Source of the DNA: Leptospira ainlahdjerensis
GTDB lineage: Bacteria > Spirochaetota > Leptospiria > Leptospirales > Leptospiraceae
DNA: 64,000 bases
NCBI RefSeq assembly: GCF_016919175.1
Contig: NZ_JAFFPU010000048.1
Location: forward strand, 1 to 64,000
Reading direction: 5' to 3'
The notes below the pieces were generated by a model. The model saw only the letters and a list, made by a program, of their open reading frames with translations, was not told the DNA's origin and ran no database searches. How positions within the stretch are numbered: position 1 is the first letter of the stretch; each line of letters begins with the position of its first letter. Below, piece after piece: positions 27,618 to 37,866 of the stretch. A program made the position numbers and the translations under genes.

Positions 27618-29018
27618 CTATCGAAGTGGAACGAGTTTTCCTTTTTTCAAAACATATTCAAAAACTTTGATTCTTTCTTTGGATTCTTTGGAACAGTTTT
27701 TTGAATTTAAAGAAATGCTTGAACTGCTGTACGTGATATGTCCACATTCTCCGTCAAAACCGGAAAAATTAAGTAAGGTCTCGAATTTAGATCCATTGAA
27801 TCGATATAAAACCTGGCTGATATCACCCGATCTCCCGGACGTTTCGGTAAGCATCACTTCGTCGATTCCGTCTCCGTCCAAATCCTCAAACTGAATATCA
27901 CCGATCCCGATTTGCAGATTCGTATAAGATTTTCCTTCTTTGAGAATCAGCAGGTTTCTTTTATACGAATTGGTATCATCGACATACGTGCTCTTCGCCT
28001 GAACTTCTACGTGATACACTTTTTTTCTTCCAAAGGAATGTTCGCTTTCAGTAACCGTGCTTAAGTCGGCGTCCCCGCTCAAAGCTTTGTCGATTTCTTC
28101 CAGAAGAGCCCTATCCGAACTTAAGGTGTTATTGTCTAAATACAATTTGGAATGGGTAGGATAATTTTTCAAATTCTCTGCCGGAAGATATCCTGAATAG
28201 ACAACTCGATCTTGCTCCGGTTCGTCGGAATCGTAATTAGGGCGTTTTTCGCCTGATATGTAAAAGTAAACCTTACCCTGAGGTGTTATGAGTTTTTGAG
28301 TAAAGTAAAGTTCCGCACCTTTGGTAAATTCATAGGGGAGATCGGAGTTAGAAATTAATTTCCCATTCGTATATTTGAATACTTTTGTCGGGTTTTTTGT
28401 AAGCAAGGCCCATCCGGTCTGACGCAATTCGATCGTGTCCGTCTTTGACAAAACTTCAGGACTGATTCCTCTCATAAGATATGCGGTAAATACAAATCCG
28501 ATCTTGCCGTCTTTTGTTTTGATTTTGGCCCAAGTGCCCTGCATCCCATCGATGTTTATCTTTTTTGAATGTTCTTCAACGAGTTCAACGATGTTTCTTG
28601 TCGCCAATCTTCCCAAAATTTTTCCCCTTGTGCCTGGCGTTTCCCGCAATAATAGCTGAGTCGCAGTCACTAAACCGAACTTATCTCCGATCACCGGGAG
28701 AAAATTGAGAACGTTGTTTTTAAGAATCTCCTCTTCTTTGGAAATAAATCCTTCCTCGTCCTTCTGGCGAATTTTAAACCAAAGCAATTTGCTCGCTGAA
28801 TCCTTGTCCGGAAGATCTGCGGCAAGAACGTCATACGGCGAAGATTGGTCCAAGGAAAAGGCGATTTCGCTTTTTAGGGTAGGTTTAGCATATACCTTAA
28901 TGTCTTTTTGAAGAACGATTCCAAAACCGATCGGCACACTCGCGCAAGAATGGAGAAAAAGTAATAAAGCCAGATTGATTGATAAACGAATAAGAAAAGG
29001 GAATCTACTTTTGTGCAT
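27618..29018 (-). CDS. SH3-domain lipoprotein
   Basis: 466-aa lipoprotein: signal core INLALLLFLHSC with Cys25 as lipid anchor. Two bacterial SH3-type segments follow: residues about 35-100 (KDIKVYAKPTLKSEIAFSLD) and 115-185 (QLLLRETPGTRGKILGRLAT, then WAKIKTKDGKIGFVFTAYL). Near residue 385 lies the Ca-binding-like loop DLDGDGIDEVMLTE, as in FG-GAP or EF-hand-like repeats. SH3b domains often bind peptidoglycan, so a periplasm- or surface-facing envelope lipoprotein is likely. The partial gene at the right end of the window has the similar phrase DLDENGTPILIL. Confidence 0.8.
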   Translation of the reverse strand: MHKSRFPFLIRLSINLALLLFLHSCASVPIGFGIVLQKDIKVYAKPTLKSEIAFSLDQSSPYDVLAADLPDKDSASKLLWFKIRQKDEEGFISKEEEILKNNVLNFLPVIGDKFGLVTATQLLLRETPGTRGKILGRLATRNIVELVEEHSKKINIDGMQGTWAKIKTKDGKIGFVFTAYLMRGISPEVLSKTDTIELRQTGWALLTKNPTKVFKYTNGKLISNSDLPYEFTKGAELYFTQKLITPQGKVYFYISGEKRPNYDSDEPEQDRVVYSGYLPAENLKNYPTHSKLYLDNNTLSSDRALLEEIDKALSGDADLSTVTESEHSFGRKKVYHVEVQAKSTYVDDTNSYKRNLLILKEGKSYTNLQIGIGDIQFEDLDGDGIDEVMLTETSGRSGDISQVLYRFNGSKFETLLNFSGFDGECGHITYSSSSISLNSKNCSKESKERIKVFEYVLKKGKLVPLR

Positions 29019-29130
29019 ATTTTTGATCGGATCCGAAAGTTGATTCGATAAAAATGAGGTTTGCCGCAGAACGGGTCAACTCAAAATGTATTTTTTCAAT
29101 CGGAGATTCCGATTCTTCGAATCCAATCCA

Positions 29131-30312
29131 ATGAAATTTAATTTTTATCTTCTCTTTTATTTTTTTACAACCGGTTGTTTTTACGTCACCTTTTCCGATT
29201 CGGAATCCGTAAAAAAAAGTACCACACTTTTTGAATTCTTAAAGTTCGATAAAGGGATTCACTTCGTTTCCTTTCATCCGGGCTCTGATCCGATCCGAGA
29301 TATAAATTCCGGTAAATTGCTCGATTCGGCGGCGGATTGCAAACCTTGTCACAAAACGGTTTATGAGAATTGGAGCCGTTCTCGTCATAGAGTCGCTCAT
29401 ACAAACGAGATCTATAGAAGTAGCTTCTCCCAAGAGCCGATGCAATGGTGTGAAAATTGTCATTCCCCCTTACGTTCGAGTTTGGATCAAACTCCGTTTA
29501 AGCCGGAGGAGGGGATTTCGTGCAACGTTTGTCACGTTCGAGGAGGAAAAATTCTAACCTCCGAAAATCCGAAGCTGTTCCCAAAAAAATATCACGAATA
29601 TACGGTAATCGATTCTTTTGGAACCGAGGAACTTTGCGCTTTTTGTCATCAGTTTAACTTTCCGACTTGGACTTCTTTTTCAGATCGTAAGTCTACTTTA
29701 GAATATTCTAATCTAACTATGCAGGGAACGCAGGATGAATGGCGTCATTCCGGATTTGCGGACGAATCGAATTGTATCGATTGTCATCTTGCGCCATCGA
29801 CTAAAAATACACATTCCTTCCGAGGAGGACATTCCCTTCCGGACTTGAAAAAAAGTCTGGACCTGGAAGCGGAATATGTCGGCCCCAGAACGATTGCGGT
29901 TCGAGTCGTGTCGAACGGGATCGGTCATTCGTATCCTACGGGGGATCTTTTTCGCGCGCTTCGGCTGAAGGTATATTCGGAATCCGGAAAGTTCCGGGAA
30001 GAATTTATTTTCAGAAAGTTATATAGAAATGCAACCAAAGAGGAAAAAGAAAGATCTGACGAGCCTCGTGTTTTAGAATCCGATACAAGAATTCCTCCTC
30101 CTTTCGAAAATAAAAACTCGGCTTATAAAGAATTTTTCTTGGAAGTTCCTGATCGCCCTCGAAAACTCAAGCTGGAATTATGGATCGATTATCTCAACGA
30201 CGTGGAGAAAATTTTTTCCCATTTAAAACGTAAAGAAACGTTAAAGAAAATTTCGAGCGAACGGATTCAAATTCGGGGAAGGGAGAATTTCACCGATCAG
30301 GACGCGGGTTAA
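29131..30312 (+). CDS. Multihaem cytochrome c family lipoprotein (five CxxCH)
   Basis: 393 aa from ATG 29131; an ATG 45 bases upstream would lengthen a leader already complete. The signal core NFYLLFYFFTTGC suggests lipid attachment at the Cys. Five haem c sites occur: CKPCHK, CENCHS, CNVCHV, CAFCHQ and CIDCHL. The pattern resembles cytochrome c554 and related multihaem electron carriers. The C-terminal 130 residues form a haem-free domain (IGHSYPTGDLFRALRLKVYS). No partner reductase or cytochrome maturation gene is nearby. It is divergent from the SH3 lipoprotein. Confidence 0.85.
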   Translation: MKFNFYLLFYFFTTGCFYVTFSDSESVKKSTTLFEFLKFDKGIHFVSFHPGSDPIRDINSGKLLDSAADCKPCHKTVYENWSRSRHRVAHTNEIYRSSFSQEPMQWCENCHSPLRSSLDQTPFKPEEGISCNVCHVRGGKILTSENPKLFPKKYHEYTVIDSFGTEELCAFCHQFNFPTWTSFSDRKSTLEYSNLTMQGTQDEWRHSGFADESNCIDCHLAPSTKNTHSFRGGHSLPDLKKSLDLEAEYVGPRTIAVRVVSNGIGHSYPTGDLFRALRLKVYSESGKFREEFIFRKLYRNATKEEKERSDEPRVLESDTRIPPPFENKNSAYKEFFLEVPDRPRKLKLELWIDYLNDVEKIFSHLKRKETLKKISSERIQIRGRENFTDQDAG

Positions 30313-30370
30313 GAGGTGAATGCAAAAATTCTAATGTAGCTACCAGGTCGGCTGTGGATCCGGACCGGGT

Positions 30371-30406
30371 AAAAAAAAAGGGGAATTGAACTCTACAAAA
30401 TTCCCC
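30371..30406 (-). terminator. Intrinsic terminator after the 174-aa gene
   Basis: On the minus strand: GGGGAATT, an 11-base loop, AATTCCCC, then nine T residues. It lies just past the stop of the minus-strand gene at 30412. The plus-strand cytochrome gene converges on it from the other side. Confidence 0.75.
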
Positions 30407-30411
30407 GATTC

Positions 30412-30936
<525 letters not shown>

Positions 30937-31144
30937 GTTCTTTCCTCCCTTCAGAATGATAAATCCGGAAAGAACACCAACTTGTGTTGTGAACTTTAGA
31001 AGGGACTTCTTTCCTTAAGTGCTCTATGTCGCATCAAAGATTTTAATTCTGTAGACAATCTATACTAGATATCGGATGGTACGAGGGAAATAAATGAATT
31101 TTTTTTCGGAAACCGTAAAAAAAATTATAAATTGACTTAAGATT

Positions 31145-32305
<1,161 letters not shown>

Positions 32306-32439
32306 ATCTCTGTGAATTTCGGGAACTTCGTACCATTCTTACGAAACTCGGAGAAATGACAATCACAAGAGGAGCTAAAAATCGGCGGGTTTCGTCCAAT
32401 CCTTTCGTTCCATAAAAAGGATTTTGAAATTTCGGATCG

Positions 32440-32700
32440 TTTTTGAAACCCGATACGTTCTTTCCCTCAAGTTGAGAGGAGCTATTACGAGAATTGTCCA
32501 AAGGCTTTTGTCGGAGTTCCGACATGAGAATTTTTTCTTGCGAAAAGTTTGTTTTTGTGATAGAGGAAAGTTTCCGAGGTTTTCCCGCCACCGCTCCCCT
32601 CCACCCGAAATCAGGGTGGGGCGCGCGGCTTTCACGGAAGAGTTGCGGAGTTCCGACGAGAGGTCCTCCTGAAGGTTCTGAGCGACTTTGTTTTTTTGAG
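32440..32700 (-). repeat. Dispersed intergenic repeat, copy A4 (minus orientation)
   Basis: The core read on the minus strand is CTCTATCACAAAAACAAAC (about 32537-32570). On the plus strand CTTGCGAAAAGTTTG precedes the G/C-rich run at 32590-32630, and the palindrome variant GTCGGAGTTCCGAC lies near 32511-32524. A second GGAGTTCCGAC lies near 32648. The rest of the gap 32306-32973 shows no gene I can support. Confidence 0.7.
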
Positions 32701-32973
32701 AAAATTCGTACTTTGCGTCTAAAAAGTTCCCAAGGTAAGTATTCTTAACAAAAATTCGGATTGGAGCCTGCTGATTCTTAGATCGTTTTCCAACTTGCTG
32801 CAGGTATGGGAAGTCTTTGGGGAATTCGATTCATTTTCGCGAATTTTTTTTTCGAGAAAGGGTCAATGGAAAAGAAATTCGGATTTTTTTTCGATATTTT
32901 TATACCTTTGCCAAGGCGCAAGTATCGAAAATGGAATCCGAATTCTCGAATCTTCCTGGATCGTTTTGCGATT

Positions 32974-35286
32974 TTAACGGAGAACCGCAAAACTTGTGAA
33001 GTACAACGCCGCGCCCAATATCCCTGTCGCAACGACAAAACGCAAAAGTCCGGGACCGAGCCCGTCTGCGGTTTGAAATCTATCCCAAAGATCCAGACGT
33101 TTCTGCAATTCTCGTTCTTTTCCCGGCGTTAGGACCGGATATTCTGAAACCACTTTGGGCGGCTCCGGCGCGGGTTCTAATGTGGATTGGCGGTTTCGAA
33201 TTTTTTCGGCAACTTTGGATTCTGCGATCAATAACCTTTCCAGACTTGCGTGTTTGAGTGCAAAGAGCGCGCTTAGAGCTTCGTCGATCCAGGAATCCAC
33301 GACTTCGAGCCATTTCTGCATATTGTCCTCAGTTGCTCTCGTAAATTCAAACTCGCTAAAAGCGGAAGACCAATCTTTCAAATCGAGATCTTTTAAAAGT
33401 TCCGATCCTAATATTATATTTTTCTTATGTTTATGTACCTCGGAAAGAGCTTCGTAGACTTGGTTTCCGGCTGCGACGAGTCGAATTAACTCCGCGCTAC
33501 TCACGTGCCGATCTGCGGTGACCACAGAGTAGACGTTATTCAACAAGGCTCGACTGTCTTCGATATTTGCTCGGGAATGATCGGCGTAGTGTAGAATCTC
33601 CAATAACCCCTGCAAATATTCGGGCCAACCCATCCCGATTTCTTCAGCGGCTTTTTTATGGACGGAACGGCATTTTTTATCGTGTTCGAAAATAAGAGTT
33701 TGGATTTCTTTACAATCTTCTTCCAAACTTTTGATCGCTGACGGAAGTTCCCTCTTTTTTAATTCGTTTCCTCGAAAACGAATGATCCCGTCGGCCGGAG
33801 TGTAAAAGCCGTCCCGCAGACCGGCCAATAAATTTTTTTCTTTTTCCAAGGAACGAAGTTTCTCCAATTGATCGGATAAACTCTGAGGATACAGTTTTTC
33901 CAATTCTTCCTTCGGAGAATCCACTTTATAGTTATAGAATTCCACAGGAGAAGACGCATAACGCACAAAAGATCTTCCTAAGTAGACTCCCCTGTAATTA
34001 CTGTTGAGATATTCCTTTTTGTAGAATTCGTCGACCAAGGTTAAAATCTCCGGATCTTGGTTGAATTCCGTTTTGAAATCGGAAAGAATTTTCTCCGTAA
34101 ATTTTTCACGTAAAGATTCCGCGTCGTCAAACACCAACCAGCCGCTTCGGTCGTCCAAAGATCCGGGAATATATCTTTTTTTTGCGTTCGCTTCCCTTTC
34201 ATGATTGTAAGGATGAGTCGCCCACATACGGGGAGGCTGTGCGATTTCCGAAGTAAAGACGCGGTGGTTCTCCGGATTTTCGGAAGGTAATTCCGGAACG
34301 GCTCCGTAATGAGGATTGTTCCAGATTTTTCGAGAATGATCTATGATCTTAGAATGGATCGGAAAGATATCCTTTGCACCTTTCCCGATTCTTATATGAT
34401 CCGTGATAAATCCCTGCGTTGTTTCCCAGGCCTCGTCCGCCGCCTGCAATTTATGCAATGCATGAATCAATGCGTCGCTTCCCGTCACGGAGACTGCTAC
34501 CAAATCCGCTTGAAACTCCATCTCTCGGGAAAGCGCCCTTTGCGCTAGAACCACAAGATTGAAAAAAGATTCTAACGCCGATCGAAGAGACCAGATCACA
34601 AGACGGAGGATCCAACCGATCCAAGCGACGCGAATATCAAAACGGGAAACGGAACGCAAAAAATCATCCAGTGCGTCCCGTCTCGCGATCAGATGCGCCG
34701 CAATTTGCTGCGCGATATAGACCCAATTCCCGACGGCCATACTTTTCTGCGCAAAATGTCCGAACTCGTGCGCCAGAACCGCTTTCAATTCACTGACGCT
34801 CAAAACGTTTACGAGTGCGAGTCCGATCTCTAAATTCTTCTTAGAAGGAAAGAAAAAATTGAGTATGGATAAATCATAAAAGACACAGGCGTTTACCTGG
34901 GGAGAAAGAAATACTCTGTGCGGTCTTGGAGCTCCGGTCTCGTCCGCTAGTTGATGAAGAAATCGAAAAAGTTGAGGTTGGTCTTTTTCAGTGATTTCGT
35001 ATTCGTTTCCAAGACTTCCCTTTTTTACAAAGAACAAAGCCTTGATCATAAATAAGGAGATCAAGCCGGAACCGATCCCCGCGATCCATGAATAGAAGTC
35101 TCCGCCGTTTCCGGTAAAACCGTGACGGAGAAAAGAATAGGAAGCCCAAGCAAACCATCCGCTTAAGGAAAGATAGACAAGAACAAAGAGAACAAGTCCG
35201 AGGACAGTCAGCCAAAGATTCCGTTTGTGCGCCTGATTCGGTCCTGTGAGATCGGAGGGAATGTGACTCGGAGAGATTGCTTCCAT
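32974..35286 (-). CDS. M48-family zinc metalloprotease, membrane-bound
   Basis: 770 aa from ATG 35286 (AAGGACG upstream); a TTG 33 bases earlier is less likely. Two N-terminal membrane helices (LWLTVLGLVLFVLVYLSLSG and around GIGSGLISLFMIKALFF) precede the HtpX/Ste24-type catalytic region. The zinc site is AVLAHEFGHFAQ, and the third ligand is probably the Glu in EMEFQADLVAV. A long cytoplasmic or periplasmic region follows, with a last hydrophobic helix near the C-terminus. The total length is about twice that of HtpX, as in the larger M48 proteins of unknown substrate. It is flanked by repeat-rich DNA on both sides. Confidence 0.85.
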   Translation of the reverse strand: MEAISPSHIPSDLTGPNQAHKRNLWLTVLGLVLFVLVYLSLSGWFAWASYSFLRHGFTGNGGDFYSWIAGIGSGLISLFMIKALFFVKKGSLGNEYEITEKDQPQLFRFLHQLADETGAPRPHRVFLSPQVNACVFYDLSILNFFFPSKKNLEIGLALVNVLSVSELKAVLAHEFGHFAQKSMAVGNWVYIAQQIAAHLIARRDALDDFLRSVSRFDIRVAWIGWILRLVIWSLRSALESFFNLVVLAQRALSREMEFQADLVAVSVTGSDALIHALHKLQAADEAWETTQGFITDHIRIGKGAKDIFPIHSKIIDHSRKIWNNPHYGAVPELPSENPENHRVFTSEIAQPPRMWATHPYNHEREANAKKRYIPGSLDDRSGWLVFDDAESLREKFTEKILSDFKTEFNQDPEILTLVDEFYKKEYLNSNYRGVYLGRSFVRYASSPVEFYNYKVDSPKEELEKLYPQSLSDQLEKLRSLEKEKNLLAGLRDGFYTPADGIIRFRGNELKKRELPSAIKSLEEDCKEIQTLIFEHDKKCRSVHKKAAEEIGMGWPEYLQGLLEILHYADHSRANIEDSRALLNNVYSVVTADRHVSSAELIRLVAAGNQVYEALSEVHKHKKNIILGSELLKDLDLKDWSSAFSEFEFTRATEDNMQKWLEVVDSWIDEALSALFALKHASLERLLIAESKVAEKIRNRQSTLEPAPEPPKVVSEYPVLTPGKERELQKRLDLWDRFQTADGLGPGLLRFVVATGILGAALYFTSFAVLR

Positions 35287-35549
35287 AAAGAACGTCCTTA
35301 TTGATTCGGAAATTTTCAAACTTCTGTTTTGAATAGTATAGCCGAAAAAAGGAAAGATCGGGACAAATATTTCGGAAGAAAATCTCGGGAAGAACGAATT
35401 CTCGAATTCGCCCTCTCGTTTTTAGAGGAATTTTGTTGTAGGAACTCCCACGAGGAACAACAATTTCTATCTTTCGTTCGAGGATGCCTTTTTCAAAGTA
35501 ACGTTTTCCCTCTTTCGCTGCTAATTTTGTGATCGTCCGTTTCGGCTTT

Positions 35550-36070
35550 TTATTTCGGTAAGGAGGGAGTTGGTCTTCCCGATATCATGGGAGTTCCTAC
35601 ACAAAAACTAAACTGCATTCTATTTGCGAAAAAAACCTCAGTGAGGGAGGAAATTCCCAGGTCTTCCCTCCCTTTCCCCTTCATTCCAAAAATCTCATAG
35701 CCTTTCTTTCCCGCAAGTTGAGAGGAACTGCTATGAGAATCGTCCCAAGGTTTTTGTCGGAGTTCCGACGAGAGGAATTCTGTTTGCAAAAAGGTTCATT
35801 TCCTGATCGGGAAATCTGCCCGAGTGTTTTTGCCGCGCTTCTTCGACGCCCAAAATCAGCATAACCTTACCTACAAGTGAGAGGAGAGACAAGGAGGATC
35901 GTCCCGAGAGAAGGGTTTTTAGGAGTTCCTACACGGGGATTTGTGCTTGCAAAATTAGAATTTTGTGATATAGCAAAGTCCTCCGGATTTTTTCCACCAC
36001 CCACCCCACCTCCCGAAAATCGGGTGGGGCGCGCGAGTTTCACGGAAGAGCGTCGTAACTACGACAGGCT
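35550..36070 (-). repeat. Dispersed intergenic repeat, copy A5 (at least two modules, minus orientation)
   Basis: The gap 35287-36290 is filled mainly by family A sequence. One module has the minus-strand core ATATCACAAAATTCTAATTT (about 35946-35978) with TAGGAGTTCCTA near 35920-35931. An upstream module has TTTGTCGGAGTTCCGACGAG near 35753-35772 and GGGAGTTCCTAC near 35588-35599. Copies of CCCGCAAGTTGAGAGGA and AGCATAACCTTACC (the complement of the linker in A1/A3) mark module joins. Confidence 0.7.
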
Positions 36071-36290
36071 GATTTTGATTTCAAAGGCCTTGTGGTTTCG
36101 GACGAGAATTCGTCCGAAGTCTTTAAGAAAAGCTTTTGGAAGACAAAGAAAAAAACGGTCCTCCAGTGCTTTGTTTCTATTTTTTGAAAAATCCAAATTC
36201 TTCCCTCAATTTTCGAACCGAAAGGAAGGTCAATTTTCGATTGACGGTTCCGTTTCCGGACGCGATTCTTCCGAGGGAAAGGAGTCCTCT

Positions 36291-36764
36291 ATGAAATCTC
36301 GTTCTCTTCTAATTCTCGCTCTCGTTGTTTCTTTTACTTCCGGCGCGCTTCTCGCGGAAAAATCGACCGACGAACATATCAAAACTCTTTCCTCCGGTTC
36401 CGACAGTGAAAAATACGAGTCCGCGCTGGCGCTCGGAAAGGGCAAAGAAAAGTCCGCGATTCCGGAACTCATCAATCTTCTCAACCGCAATAACGAGCCA
36501 AAAATCGCAACCGCCGCTGCGATCGCCCTTGGCAAAATTGCGGAACCTGGAGACACTGCGATCGCGCTAAAAAACAAGATTATCTCTTCCGAAAACGGGG
36601 ACATCGTCTACGCGTCTTTAGCTTCTCTCCTGAACATCACGACAAAAAACGAAAAGTTAGAAGACTCCACAAAAGAAGCTTTCGAATTTGCAGATAAGAA
36701 TCGCAGAGGAGACGAATACGTTTCCGATTTCCTGGATCTTATCAAAAAGAAACTCAAACTCTAA
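36291..36764 (+). CDS. Exported HEAT-repeat protein
   Basis: 157 aa from ATG 36291, which has GGGAAAGGAG upstream. A longer open frame back to 35877 is repeat DNA and should not be annotated. A signal peptide (SLLILALVVSFTSGALLAEK) is followed by HEAT-like helical repeats: SEKYESALALGKGKEKSAIP, ATAAAIALGKIAEPGDTAIA and VYASLASLLNI. Such domains mediate protein contacts. The next gene starts 14 bases later, so these could be co-transcribed, but a functional link with ThiF/MoeB is not obvious. Confidence 0.8.
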   Translation: MKSRSLLILALVVSFTSGALLAEKSTDEHIKTLSSGSDSEKYESALALGKGKEKSAIPELINLLNRNNEPKIATAAAIALGKIAEPGDTAIALKNKIISSENGDIVYASLASLLNITTKNEKLEDSTKEAFEFADKNRRGDEYVSDFLDLIKKKLKL

Positions 36765-36778
36765 TTTTTCCTAAGCCC

Positions 36779-37540
36779 TTGTTGACTCCTCCGGAAATAA
36801 GCCGTTATTCACGGAACATTCTTCTGGATGAAGTCAAAAGGAAGGGCCAAGAATCTCTCAAAGCCTCTCGTGTTACTGTGATCGGTGCGGGGGGATTGGG
36901 ATCTCCCGTTCTCTACTATCTCGCGGCGGCTGGTGTTGGAAAGATCCGAATCCTGGATTCGGACTTCATCGATACAACCAATCTTCAAAGACAAATTCTT
37001 TTTAAACACTCCGATATCGGTTTTTCCAAATCGGAAATCGCAAAACAAAGAATCCAAGAATTGAATCCTTTTATCGAAATCGAATCTTTTTCTCTTCGTA
37101 TCAACGAGGAGAATGCGGAGAATTTTTTAAAAGACAACGACCTGATTTTAGAAGGCTCCGACAATTTCGAAACCAAGTTTTTGATCAACGATCTCGCATG
37201 TAAGCTGAACATTCCTCTTATCATAGCGGGAATTCTTCGTTTTGACGGAATGGTTTTAGGAATTCGTCCCGAAATCGACCCCTGCTATCGTTGTGTCTAC
37301 GAAACGCTTCCTCCTTCGAACGCGATTCCGAGTTGTTCCGAGGCCGGAGTGATCGGAAGTATGGCGGGAATCATAGGAAGTATTCAAGCGACGGAGGCCG
37401 TTAAATTCTTATTAGGATTGGTAAACGAAGAATCTCCGGGAGTTTTCGGATCGATTCTTCAATTGGAGGCCAAGTCCATGAACTTTCACAAAGTTTCCCT
37501 TTTAAAACGTTCCGATTGTAAGGCGTGTTCTCATACATGA
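36779..37540 (+). CDS. ThiF/MoeB/HesA-family adenylyltransferase
   Basis: 253-aa E1-like enzyme that adenylates the C-terminus of a ubiquitin-like sulfur carrier (ThiS or MoaD type). ATP-binding motif GAGGLGSPVLYYLAAAGVG, Arg finger region NLQRQILF, conserved Cys in PSCSEAGVIG, and two zinc-binding pairs, CYRC and CKAC. The start is TTG (36779 or 36782), without a strong ribosome site. No rhodanese domain is fused and no thi or moa gene is adjacent, so the thiamin versus molybdopterin role is open. The stop overlaps the next gene (ATGA). Confidence 0.9.
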   Translation: MLTPPEISRYSRNILLDEVKRKGQESLKASRVTVIGAGGLGSPVLYYLAAAGVGKIRILDSDFIDTTNLQRQILFKHSDIGFSKSEIAKQRIQELNPFIEIESFSLRINEENAENFLKDNDLILEGSDNFETKFLINDLACKLNIPLIIAGILRFDGMVLGIRPEIDPCYRCVYETLPPSNAIPSCSEAGVIGSMAGIIGSIQATEAVKFLLGLVNEESPGVFGSILQLEAKSMNFHKVSLLKRSDCKACSHT

Positions 37541-37866
37541 GTAAAAAAGAATATTCAAAATCCGATATAGACTACGTGGAAAAGTCCGATATTCTAAAGG
37601 AATTTCAAACCCTTCCCGGGGTCGGTAAGTCGATCGCGATGGATTTTTGGAATCTCGGATTCCGAAGTCTGGATGAAATCAAACCGCAGGATCCTGAAAA
37701 ACTCTATCTTCGAATCTGCGAATTACAAGGAACTCAGGTGGATCGTTGTATGCTCTACGTCTTTCGTTGTGTCTACTACGCACTGAACACAAAACGACCG
37801 AATTCGGAAAAGTTAAAATGGTGGAATTGGAAAGACCCCGTTCCACCTCAAAAATTAAAACGATAA
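37537..37866 (+). CDS. Cdd1-like helix-hairpin-helix protein
   Basis: 109 aa from ATG 37537, overlapping the ThiF/MoeB stop. A helix-hairpin-helix is clear (FQTLPGVGKSIAMDFWNLGF, about residues 21-40), followed by a conserved-looking Cys-containing segment (CMLYVFRCVYYALNTKRP). This matches the family named pathogenicity locus Cdd1 by databases, as I remember it; the role is unknown. HhH domains bind DNA non-specifically. Its 3' end overlaps that of the convergent outer-membrane protein gene by 19 bases. Confidence 0.75.
   Translation: MSKKEYSKSDIDYVEKSDILKEFQTLPGVGKSIAMDFWNLGFRSLDEIKPQDPEKLYLRICELQGTQVDRCMLYVFRCVYYALNTKRPNSEKLKWWNWKDPVPPQKLKR

Noticed and set aside
32494..32748. 84-codon frame sharing an N-terminus with the extended comEC frame
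   Set aside because: The shared peptide arises from the family A repeat in both places and ends in different frames, so it is not a protein domain.
32778..33038. Overlapping 60-108 codon frames on both strands
   Set aside because: No ribosome site or motif on either strand, and partial overlap with the M48 protease 3' end. I cannot support a gene.
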